From positions 1-42,823 of the forward strand of contig CAIOPO010000022.1 in assembly GCA_903860195.1 (NCBI GenBank): a stretch of DNA of 42,823 nucleotides, in the 5' to 3' direction. The notes below the pieces were generated by a model. It saw nothing but the letters and a program-made list of their open reading frames with translations. It was not told the DNA's origin and did not search any database. Position 1 is the first letter of the stretch; every line of letters starts with the position of its first letter. Origin of the DNA: an uncultured Opitutia bacterium (GTDB taxonomy: Bacteria > Verrucomicrobiota > Verrucomicrobiia > Opitutales > UBA953). Below are positions 9,274 through 17,749 of the stretch, piece by piece. The position numbers and the translations under genes are program-made.

Positions 9274-11115
9274 TCACTCCACGGTCACGGACTTGGCGAG
9301 ATTGCGGGGCTGATCGATGGGGCAGCCACGGATGCGGGCCACGTGATAGGCGAGCATCTGCAAGGCCACGGCCGCAGGCACCGTGGCGACCAGGGGGTCG
9401 CAATCGGGGATGACGAGGTCGGCCCAGGCGCCGGGCGGACCCTCCTGACCCTGGGTGACGACGGCGACGAGTCCGGCGCCGCGGGCCCGGCACTCCTCGG
9501 CGTTGGAAAGCGTCTTGTCCCTCACGGGCGAACGGTTGGCGATCACCACGACTGGCGTGCCTTCGGTCAGCAGCGCGATGGGGCCGTGCTTGAGTTCGGC
9601 GGCATGATAGCCTTCGGCATGGACGTAACTGATCTCCTTGAGCTTGAGCGCGCCCTCCAGGGCGACAGGGTGCATCGGCCCGCGACCCAGGAAGAAGGCA
9701 TGCTCCGAGTGCGCCATGCGCTCCGCGGCGCGGATGACGCTCGACTCACGCTCGAGCACGCGCTCGACCAGTTCGGGAAGCCGGGCGATCTCCGCCGCCA
9801 TCGCCCTTCCTCGCTCCGGCGAAAGACGGCGGGAACGGCCGAGACGGAGAGCCATGAGCAGCAGGACCGCGACCTGGCCGGTGAACGCCTTGGTGGAGGC
9901 GACGGAGACTTCAGGTCCGACATGCAGGTAGACGCCCCGGCCGGTCTGTCGCGCGATGGCGGAACCGACGACGTTGACGAGTCCGCGGACGCGTGCGCCG
10001 CGGGAGCGCGCCTCCTTGACCGCGGCCAGGGTGTCGGCGGTCTCCCCGGACTGCGAGACGGCCACGACCAGGTCGTCCGGACCCACGAGCGGATTGCGGT
10101 AGCGGAACTCCGCCGCCTGTTCGGCCTCGGCCGGAAGCTGCGCGAGCTCCTCGAAGGCGAACTCGCCCACCATGCAGGCGTGAAGCGAGGTGCCGCAGCC
10201 GAGCAGGATGGCGCGACGCACCGTGGCGTCTTCGCCGTCCTCTCCGCGTCCGAGTCCGGCCAGCACGGCGTCCCCGTTCCTGAGGTCGATCCGACCGCGC
10301 AAGGCGTTGCGCACGCTTTCCGGCTGCTCATGCATCTCCTTGTGCATGAAATGCTCGTGCCCGTCCCGCTCGGCCGCGGCGACGTCGGGGGGCAGCTCGT
10401 CCGGGCTCCGGTGGCGAGGCGAAAGGTCGAGTCCTGACACGTCGACGGAATCCGCCCTGAGCAGCGCGACGTCACCGTCATCCAGGTGGATGACCTGCCG
10501 GGTGTGGGCCACGAGCGCCGCCGGGTCGGAGGCGACCAGCACCCTGCCCTCGGCGATGCCGACGCAGAGCGGACTGCCCTTACGGGCGACCACCAGGGCG
10601 CCGGGCTCGTCCGCGCAGAGCACGGCGACGCCATAGGCCCCCTCGACCTCCCTCAGCGCCGCGACGACGGCGGCCCGCAAGTCGCCCTGGTGCCTGTCGC
10701 CGATCAGTCGTGCCAGCACCTCGGTGTCCGTTTCCGACGCGAAACGGTGACCGGCCGCCTCAAGCCGGGAACGGAGCTGACGGTAGTTCTCGATGATGCC
10801 GTTGTGCACGACCGCGATCCGGCCCGTGCGGTCGAGATGGGGATGGGCGTTGGCCTCGGTGGGGGCGCCATGAGTCGCCCACCGGGTGTGCGCTATGCCG
10901 GTCGTCCATCGGCCGAAGGGACCTTCAGGATCGTCCTGCGCGATGCGCTCCGTCAGGGCGGCGACTTTGCCGACCGCCCGACGGACGAGCAGACGTCCCT
11001 CGCCCGAAAGGGCGAGACCGGCCGAATCATACCCACGGTATTCCAGCCGACGCAGGCCGCCCAGCAGCACGGGCGCGGCCGCACCTCCTCCGACGACTCC
11101 GATGATGCCGCACAT
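9274..11115 (-). CDS. glmS: Glutamine--fructose-6-phosphate aminotransferase (isomerizing)
   Basis: MCGIIGVVG Ntn glutaminase N-terminus, HTRWATHGAPTEANAHPH, SIS domains, C-terminal NLAKSVTVE. Confidence 0.98.
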   Translation of the reverse strand: MCGIIGVVGGGAAAPVLLGGLRRLEYRGYDSAGLALSGEGRLLVRRAVGKVAALTERIAQDDPEGPFGRWTTGIAHTRWATHGAPTEANAHPHLDRTGRIAVVHNGIIENYRQLRSRLEAAGHRFASETDTEVLARLIGDRHQGDLRAAVVAALREVEGAYGVAVLCADEPGALVVARKGSPLCVGIAEGRVLVASDPAALVAHTRQVIHLDDGDVALLRADSVDVSGLDLSPRHRSPDELPPDVAAAERDGHEHFMHKEMHEQPESVRNALRGRIDLRNGDAVLAGLGRGEDGEDATVRRAILLGCGTSLHACMVGEFAFEELAQLPAEAEQAAEFRYRNPLVGPDDLVVAVSQSGETADTLAAVKEARSRGARVRGLVNVVGSAIARQTGRGVYLHVGPEVSVASTKAFTGQVAVLLLMALRLGRSRRLSPERGRAMAAEIARLPELVERVLERESSVIRAAERMAHSEHAFFLGRGPMHPVALEGALKLKEISYVHAEGYHAAELKHGPIALLTEGTPVVVIANRSPVRDKTLSNAEECRARGAGLVAVVTQGQEGPPGAWADLVIPDCDPLVATVPAAVALQMLAYHVARIRGCPIDQPRNLAKSVTVE

Positions 11116-11116
11116 G

Positions 11117-11995
11117 TCAGCGATGGAGATCCCGTTCGACGATCTCTCCCGGTCGGGTGGAAGTGCCCGGCCACAGCTTGCGACCGGGATAGACGGAAGT
11201 GTTGATTCCGGTGTGCACGCCGGCGCCTACGACCGTGCCGAACTTGCGTCGACCGGTGTCAACCAGCACGCCCGTCACCATGCTGCGATGCGCGCGTCCG
11301 TCGTGACGGAGATTGGAAACGATGGTCCCCGCCCCGAAGTTCACGCCCTCGCAGAGGATGGAGTCGCCGACGTAGGAAAGGTGACCGACGTTGGTGCCGG
11401 AAAGGATGACGGAGTTCTTGATCTCGACCGCCTGCCCGATGTGGCACCGGTCACCGATGGCGGTGGCGCCGCGGATGTAGCAGTTGGGCCCGACCTTGCA
11501 ACCCGCCCCGATGAGGACGTCGCCTTCGATGACGACTCCGGGCAGGATCTTGGTGCCGGAGCCGATGGACAGCCGTCCGTCCACATGCGTCGAAGGGTGG
11601 ACATCGGAAAGACGCACGAAGTCGTGACGGGATGAAACGGCCGCCTCATTGGCCCGCAGGAGATCCCACGGATGCCTCACGAGAAATGAACGTTCGGCCA
11701 CGACGGCGCCCCTCCCGTCCGCGCGCGCCATGAGCGGGCGCCCTTCCCCGTCCTTCAGTTCCGAAAAACCGCCGGCGATGAAATCCTGCACATCCTTGCC
11801 ATCGAGCCAGGCGCAGGCCTCGACGCGAAGCGAGGAATCGGACGCGCCCTCCTTCAGCCCCGCCGCCATGAGGGCGGCCAACTGATGCTCTCTGAAGGCA
11901 CGGTTGGCGACAGAGAAGGAAGCGAGCCCGCCCTCACCGAGCGCAGGTTCGCAGGTCGGCAGGTCGGGAGGGACCGGCAGGAAGAACCGTCTCAT
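11117..11995 (-). CDS. Left-handed beta-helix acyltransferase resembling the C-terminal half of GlmU-type proteins
   Basis: Hexapeptide repeats (IGSGTKILPGVVIEGDVLIGAGCKVGPNCYIRGATAIGDRCHIG...), HPWDLLRANE linker. No GxGTRM nucleotidyltransferase motif at the N-terminus. Confidence 0.82.
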   Translation of the reverse strand: MRRFFLPVPPDLPTCEPALGEGGLASFSVANRAFREHQLAALMAAGLKEGASDSSLRVEACAWLDGKDVQDFIAGGFSELKDGEGRPLMARADGRGAVVAERSFLVRHPWDLLRANEAAVSSRHDFVRLSDVHPSTHVDGRLSIGSGTKILPGVVIEGDVLIGAGCKVGPNCYIRGATAIGDRCHIGQAVEIKNSVILSGTNVGHLSYVGDSILCEGVNFGAGTIVSNLRHDGRAHRSMVTGVLVDTGRRKFGTVVGAGVHTGINTSVYPGRKLWPGTSTRPGEIVERDLHR

Positions 11996-13353
11996 GCGCG
12001 CACCTCCGAGAAATCCTCCTCGACCGCCTTGACGAAGGCCGCCGACCAGCGCTCCGCTTCACCGGCGTCCCGATGTTCGACCAGGATGCGCAGCTTGCTC
12101 TCCGTGCCGGAGTACCGGATGAGGTGACGCCCGTCCCTTCCGAAAGCTGCGTCGGCCTCTCTCAGTCGCTCCTGGAGGCGGGGAAGCTCGGAGAGCGGCC
12201 GGCGGGCGGATACCTTGAGGTTGATCAGTTTCTGAGGATATTCGTCCATGCAGGCGGCCAGCTCGGAGAGCGAAGCACCCTTGCATCGCATGAACCGCAG
12301 GACCTGGAGCGCGCTCATGATGCCGTCCCCGGTCGTCGCATGGTCGGCGAAGATGAGATGGCCCGAGTTCTCCCCGCCGAACGAATGTCCGCCGGCTCGC
12401 AACGCCTCGATGACGTGGCGGTCGCTCACGGGGGTCGTCACCACCGAGATCCCGGCCCGCCGCATGGCCTCATGCAACCCCAGGTTGGACATCACCGTGC
12501 AGGCCATGGTGCGGTTCTTCAGACGCCCTTCTTCCGCCAGCGCCAAGGCGCAGAGCGCCAGGATGCGGTCGCCGGAGACGGTCGCGCCCGTCCGGTCGGT
12601 GAAGATTACACGGTCGGCGTCACCGTCCAACGAGACCCCGAGATCCGCGCCCGTCTCACGCACCGCCTGTCCGGCGTGCTCGGGATGCAGCGCGCCGCAG
12701 CCGTCATTGATGTTCGTGCCGTCGGGCTCCACGCCCAGTTTCCGCACCTTGGCGCCGAGCTCACGGAAGATGAGCGGCGCGAGCATGTATCCGGCGCCGT
12801 GACCGCAATCGAGGACGATGCTCATGCCCTGGAGACTCATGTCACCGAGGCTCTGCTTGGCGTATTCGATGTAACGCCCGCGGGCGTCGTCGATGCGCGT
12901 GGCCTTGCCGATCGCCGCGCCGACCACTCCCCCGCCCTGCGGGCCTGACAGGACCTCCGTCTCAACCTGCGCCTCGAGCTCATCGGAAAGCTTGTAACCG
13001 TCCGGCCCGAAAATCTTGAGTCCGTTGTCCTCGAAGGGATTGTGCGACGCGGTGATCATCACCCCGGCGCCGCACCCCATGGTCTTCGTGAGATGCGCTA
13101 CCGCCGGCGTCGGCATCGGCCCGACCAGGAATACGTCCATGCCCGACGAGACGAGGCCGCTGGTCAGCGCCGTCTCCAGCATGTAACCGGAGATGCGCGT
13201 GTCCTTCCCGATGATGACGCGGTTGCGATTGGCTCCCTCAGACCTCAAAACCTTCGAGATCGCCTGGCCGATGCGCAGCGCAATCTCCGGTGTGATGGGA
13301 TACTGATTGGCCGTGCCACGGATGCCGTCCGTCCCGAAAAGTTTTTTGCCCAT
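11992..13353 (-). CDS. glmM: Phosphoglucosamine mutase
   Basis: KLFGTDGIRGTANQYPITPE, TASHNPFEDNGLK, DGDADR, RYSGTESKLRILVE. Confidence 0.96.
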   Translation of the reverse strand: MGKKLFGTDGIRGTANQYPITPEIALRIGQAISKVLRSEGANRNRVIIGKDTRISGYMLETALTSGLVSSGMDVFLVGPMPTPAVAHLTKTMGCGAGVMITASHNPFEDNGLKIFGPDGYKLSDELEAQVETEVLSGPQGGGVVGAAIGKATRIDDARGRYIEYAKQSLGDMSLQGMSIVLDCGHGAGYMLAPLIFRELGAKVRKLGVEPDGTNINDGCGALHPEHAGQAVRETGADLGVSLDGDADRVIFTDRTGATVSGDRILALCALALAEEGRLKNRTMACTVMSNLGLHEAMRRAGISVVTTPVSDRHVIEALRAGGHSFGGENSGHLIFADHATTGDGIMSALQVLRFMRCKGASLSELAACMDEYPQKLINLKVSARRPLSELPRLQERLREADAAFGRDGRHLIRYSGTESKLRILVEHRDAGEAERWSAAFVKAVEEDFSEVRA

Positions 13354-13396
13354 GCCTCGTTTTCTGCGATTTAAGCATAGGTTTTCAAGTTTAAAT

Positions 13397-13410
13397 GAGT
13401 GAAATCACTC
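13397..13410. promoter_or_regulatory. Inverted repeat GAGTGA-AA-TCACTC in AT-rich divergent spacer; candidate operator
   Basis: Perfect 6-bp dyad; outer ATGAGTG (13395-13401) also pairs with CACTCAT (13434-13440). Lies between divergent glmM and PmoA-like starts. Confidence 0.45.
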
Positions 13411-13524
13411 TTTTATGAAGTATATGATTAAAACACTCATTAATCTAAATGAATGGATACGGTTATATGTTTAAATGCCCGATAAAGCAGGTGAACGCAG
13501 GACATCCGCTCATAAGGTAGCCGC

Positions 13525-14481
13525 ATGAGAGCCGCCCTGTTCTTCCTGACCGCTCTGGCCTCCCTTGCGCAGGAAAAAGCTCCGGCAGGGATTGGCGCTG
13601 AACCGAATTGGAACGTGGTGATGTCCGGCGACGGCAACGTCTCATTCTTCGCCGGCTCCCGGCCTGTCTTGACCTATCAGCATGCGACGGAAACGCGGTC
13701 CGGCCTCGATCCTGCCTATGCGCGCGGGGGGTTCCTGCATCCGCTCTTCACGCCCTCCGGCGTGCAGCTGAGCGACAGTTTCCCCGCCGACCACCCGCAT
13801 CATCACGGCATCTGGACGGCGTGGTCAGCCGCGGAGTGGAACGGGCTCACTCCTGATTTCTGGAATGTGGGCAAGAGGACCGGCGGAGTGCGCGTGCGGT
13901 CAAAGCCTCGCCGGAGTGACAACGGAAAATTCATCGAATGCGCGTTGGAGGCGTTCGCCGTCACCCCCGGCGGCGAAGTGGTCGTCCTTCATGAGACGTG
14001 GAAGATCGCTCCGCTCGCCAGCAGTCCGCGTGCGCACCGGTTCGACCTGGAGATCAACCAGCGCAACGTCAGCGCCCACGAGTTGCGGCTCAAGGCCCAT
14101 CACTACGGGGGTCTGGGGCTGCGCGGCCGACCTGACTGGACCCACGACCTTCCGTACGCCGCCCAGTTGCGCTTCCTGACCTCAAACGGCACTTCGGACC
14201 GCGCCAAGGGGGACGGTGAACAGGCACGGTGGTTCTACTTCGGGGGTCCTTCGCCGAAGGGCCAGGTCGGCTACGCCGTGCTCCACCTAGCCGACAGCCC
14301 GACGCAGTTCACCCGATTCAATCCCAAGGATCCTTTCGTGGCCTTCACCCCGGTCAAAAAGGGCCTGCTGACGATCGCCCCCGATGGCAAGCTGACGATG
14401 CGCTATCGCATCCTCCTCATCGACGGCCCACCGGACGCTGCGGAGCTGGAGGCGGAATGGCGTGCCGCCATCAAGGGCTGA
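13525..14481 (+). CDS. PmoA-like (DUF6807) family secreted protein
   Basis: Signal peptide MRAALFFLTALASLAQ; FADHPHHHGIWTAWSAAEWNG-like motif (SFPADHPHHHGIW), LEINQRNVSAHELRLKAHHYGGLGLR. Confidence 0.82.
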   Translation: MRAALFFLTALASLAQEKAPAGIGAEPNWNVVMSGDGNVSFFAGSRPVLTYQHATETRSGLDPAYARGGFLHPLFTPSGVQLSDSFPADHPHHHGIWTAWSAAEWNGLTPDFWNVGKRTGGVRVRSKPRRSDNGKFIECALEAFAVTPGGEVVVLHETWKIAPLASSPRAHRFDLEINQRNVSAHELRLKAHHYGGLGLRGRPDWTHDLPYAAQLRFLTSNGTSDRAKGDGEQARWFYFGGPSPKGQVGYAVLHLADSPTQFTRFNPKDPFVAFTPVKKGLLTIAPDGKLTMRYRILLIDGPPDAAELEAEWRAAIKG

Positions 14482-14513
14482 TGCCTTTTCCGACGATTTG
14501 AGTTTCTTTTCCC

Positions 14514-14530
14514 CTCATTTCAAAAATGAG
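14514..14530. promoter_or_regulatory. Inverted repeat CTCATTT-CAA-AAATGAG; candidate operator or weak terminator
   Basis: Perfect 7-bp arms, 3-nt loop, in the spacer between the PmoA-like stop and the PSCyt1/DUF1549 gene. Shares AAATGAG with the 13393-13399 site. Confidence 0.45.
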
Positions 14531-14580
14531 CGTTTTACCTGCCTTGGTTTTTGTCATCTTCGGCCTTAGATGAAGCACCG

Positions 14581-17500
14581 ATGAGGCTAGCCCCCGCCCT
14601 ACTGTCCGTCCTTTGCGCGACCCTTGCCGACGCCGCGGCGACGCTGAGCTTCAACCGCGACGTCCGCCCGATCCTCTCCGACCGCTGCTACGGCTGCCAC
14701 GGGCCTGACTCCAACAAGGGACGCAAGGCGGGCCTGCGACTGGACGAACCCGCGGGCGCGACGAAGGAGCTCAAGAGCGGGGAGCGGGCGATCATCCCGG
14801 GCGACATCGAGAACAGCGAGATGGTGCGCCGCATGCTCAGCACGGACCCCGATGAGATCATGCCGCCGCCGGAACTGGACCGCCCCCTGACGAAGGAGCA
14901 GCGCGACGTGCTCATCCGCTGGATCAGGGAAGGCGCTAAATATGAACCGCACTGGGCCTTCGTGCCGCCCACGAAGTCCGCTCCGCCCGCCGCCGGAGAA
15001 GGCTGGGCCCTCGATCCGTTCGACCGCTTCGTCGCGGCGGCGGCCGACAAGGCGGGCCTTCAGCCCAGGCCCGAGGCCGAGCGCGCGACCCTGCTGCGCC
15101 GTCTCCATCTCTCCGTGACCGGACTTCCTCCCTCGCCCGAGGAGACCGACGCCTTCCTGGCTGACAAGTCGCCCGACGCCTACGCTCGACGCGTCGACAC
15201 ACTGCTGGCCTCGCCCCGCGCGGCCGAACATCAGGCGGTGGCCTGGCTGGACCTCTCGCGCTACGCCGACACCTGGGGCTACACGGGCGACAAGCCGATG
15301 TTCGCGTGGCCCTGGCGCGACTGGGTGCTCAACGCCATCAGGAGCAACATGCCCTACGACCGGTTCATCACCGAACAGGTCGCCGGCGACATGCTCCCCG
15401 ACGCGACTCAGTCCACCCGGGTGGCGACCGCTTTCAACCGGATCCACCGCATGACGTACGAGGGCGGATCCATCGCCGAGGAGTTCCGCCAGGACGGCAT
15501 CGCCGACCGTGTCGCGACCGCCGGCTACGCCTTCCTCAGCCTGACGCTCGACTGCGCCAAGTGCCATGACCACAAATACGACCCGATCTCCCAGAGGGAC
15601 TTCTTCGCCATGGCCGCGATGTTCGGAGACCTGGATGAGAACGGGCTGCTCGATTTCCACGGCGCCCAGCCCTCGCCTGTCATGCGTCTCTACACGCCGG
15701 ATGAAGAGGCCAAGGAGAAGGAGCTCATCGCAGCGGTACGTCAGGCCGAGGCGCGGCATTCGATGAGCGTAAACGGCATCCGCCCCGACGCCCCGCTCAG
15801 CACGGTCGCCCTGCCCGCCCCCGAAGCCCATTACCCCTTTGAGTCACTGACCAAGACCGGCGTCGAGAACGTCGTTCCGGGCGGCAAGCCGGCCACGTTC
15901 GAACGCGCCCGCGGCGACCAGCTCGGCCAGGTGGAACTTTGCGAAGGCGTCGTCGGCAAGGGACTTTCCTTCGACGGCGACGGCGGGCTGATGCTCGCCG
16001 GGCTGGAGAAGTTCGACCGGTTCACGTCCTTCACGCTCTCCGCCCACGTACGCCTCGGGGAGAAGAACTCCCGGGCCACGCTGCTGCACGGCACGGGTTT
16101 CTACACCGGCGAAGGCGATGCCTCAGGCCTTGAACTGCTGATCGACAAGGGACGCCTCCGGTGGAGCGCCATCCACCTCTGGCCCGGCTCCGCCGCTTCC
16201 GTCGAGACCGAGGACGAACTGCCCGTCGGCCGCTGGTTCAGACTGACCGTCACCTACGACGGCTCCTCGGAGGCATCAGGTCTCCGCATCTACCTCGACG
16301 GACGGTCGGTGAAGTCCTCCGTCCTTCGTGATTCACTCGACGCGCCTTTCCGTCTCAACCTGCTGGAGCTCGGCAGCCGGTCACGCGACTCCGGCTTCCG
16401 CAACGGCAAGATGGACGAAGTGAAGATTTGGCGCACGGCCCTCACCGCCGCCGAGGTCGCCGTAGAACACGGCATCGCCCCGGCCTCGCTCGATGCGGCC
16501 GTCGCCGATGACCATCGCCTGCGTCGCGAGTGGAAGCCGTGGATCGAATCCTTCGAAGCCCTCCGTGCCGCCCGCCGTGCCCTGAACGACCATCAGGCCA
16601 AGGCCCCGGAATTCTCCGTGATGCGGCGTTCGAAGAACGCTCCCCCGACTTTCGTCCTGACGCGCGGGGAATACGACAAGCCTGACAAGACCAAGCCGGT
16701 GAGCGCAGGCGCGCCCGAGGCCGTGTTGGCCTGGGATCCCGCCCTGCCCCGGGACCGGCTTGGACTCGCCCGCTGGCTCACCCACCCCAAGCAGCCTCTG
16801 ACCTCCCGTGTCCTCGTGAACCGCGTCTGGACGCAGCTCTTCGGTCAGGGGCTGGTCACCACCGGCGAAAACTTCGGCCTGATGGGAGACCTGCCGACGC
16901 ATCAGGAAGTGCTCGACACCTTGGCCTCCGACTTCGTGCAAGGCGGCTGGGACGTGCGGGCGCTGATGCGACGCATTCTGCTCAGCGCCACCTTCCGTCA
17001 GGACTCGACGCCCTCCAAGGAGCACCGTGAGAAGGACTCCTCGAACCGGCTGCTCGCGCGCGGTCCCGTGGTCCGGCTGCCGGCGGAGACACTGCGAGAC
17101 CAGGCGCTGCAGGCAGGCGGGCTGCTCAAGGAGCGCTTCGGCGGAGCGAGCGTGCAGGAGCACGAGCCTTACCGCAGCGTCTACGTCTTCCGCAAGCGCA
17201 CCGCCCCGCCCGACAGCATGCTGATCTTCGACGCGGGCTCGCGCGAGACCTGCCAGCCCAAGCGCCTGACGACCAACACGCCCTTGCAGGCCCTCGTGCT
17301 GCTCAACAATCCGACATTCGTCAGCGCGGCGGCGGGAGTCGCCCGTCGTGCCGCGGCCGCCGGCCAGGACGATGACGCGCGCATCACGTTCGCCTTCAGA
17401 CTACTGTGCGGTCGCGCGCCCGAGGACGTCGAACTCACGGCGTTGCGGGATCTGCTCCGCCAACGCCGTGCCGAATTCGCCGCCGATCTGGTCGCGGCCG

Positions 17501-17712
17501 GCAAGGTCCTCGGCATCAAGCCGACGCCCCCTCCGCCCGCACCCCCCAAGGGCAAGGCGGCCAAGGACAAGAAGAACGCCGCGGAGTCGAAAGATGCCAT
17601 CCCACCCAAGGCGGCTCAGGCGCCGGCGCCCAAGGGCGACCCGGACATTGCGGCGCTCGCTCTCGTCGCCTCCACCATCATGGCGAGCGACGCCTTCGTG
17701 ACCTCCCGTTGA
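14581..17712 (+). CDS. PSCyt1/DUF1549/LamG-like/DUF1553 secreted cytochrome-domain protein
   Basis: Signal peptide, FNRDVRPILSDRCYGCHGPDSNKGRKAGLRLD (CxxCH), DPFDRFVAA, AWLDLSRYADTWGY, SLTLDCAKCHDHKYDPI, central LamG-like region, PLTSRVLVNRVWTQLFGQGLV, TNTPLQALVLLNNPTFV. Confidence 0.93.
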   Translation: MRLAPALLSVLCATLADAAATLSFNRDVRPILSDRCYGCHGPDSNKGRKAGLRLDEPAGATKELKSGERAIIPGDIENSEMVRRMLSTDPDEIMPPPELDRPLTKEQRDVLIRWIREGAKYEPHWAFVPPTKSAPPAAGEGWALDPFDRFVAAAADKAGLQPRPEAERATLLRRLHLSVTGLPPSPEETDAFLADKSPDAYARRVDTLLASPRAAEHQAVAWLDLSRYADTWGYTGDKPMFAWPWRDWVLNAIRSNMPYDRFITEQVAGDMLPDATQSTRVATAFNRIHRMTYEGGSIAEEFRQDGIADRVATAGYAFLSLTLDCAKCHDHKYDPISQRDFFAMAAMFGDLDENGLLDFHGAQPSPVMRLYTPDEEAKEKELIAAVRQAEARHSMSVNGIRPDAPLSTVALPAPEAHYPFESLTKTGVENVVPGGKPATFERARGDQLGQVELCEGVVGKGLSFDGDGGLMLAGLEKFDRFTSFTLSAHVRLGEKNSRATLLHGTGFYTGEGDASGLELLIDKGRLRWSAIHLWPGSAASVETEDELPVGRWFRLTVTYDGSSEASGLRIYLDGRSVKSSVLRDSLDAPFRLNLLELGSRSRDSGFRNGKMDEVKIWRTALTAAEVAVEHGIAPASLDAAVADDHRLRREWKPWIESFEALRAARRALNDHQAKAPEFSVMRRSKNAPPTFVLTRGEYDKPDKTKPVSAGAPEAVLAWDPALPRDRLGLARWLTHPKQPLTSRVLVNRVWTQLFGQGLVTTGENFGLMGDLPTHQEVLDTLASDFVQGGWDVRALMRRILLSATFRQDSTPSKEHREKDSSNRLLARGPVVRLPAETLRDQALQAGGLLKERFGGASVQEHEPYRSVYVFRKRTAPPDSMLIFDAGSRETCQPKRLTTNTPLQALVLLNNPTFVSAAAGVARRAAAAGQDDDARITFAFRLLCGRAPEDVELTALRDLLRQRRAEFAADLVAAGKVLGIKPTPPPPAPPKGKAAKDKKNAAESKDAIPPKAAQAPAPKGDPDIAALALVASTIMASDAFVTSR

Positions 17713-17749
17713 ACCCATGAGCCCTTTCATCCCCTCCTACGATGACCTG

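Noticed and set aside
13525-14481. PmoA annotation taken as methane monooxygenase
   Set aside because: The family name is historical; this is a soluble secreted DUF6807-like protein with no pmoB/pmoC neighbours or membrane-enzyme features.
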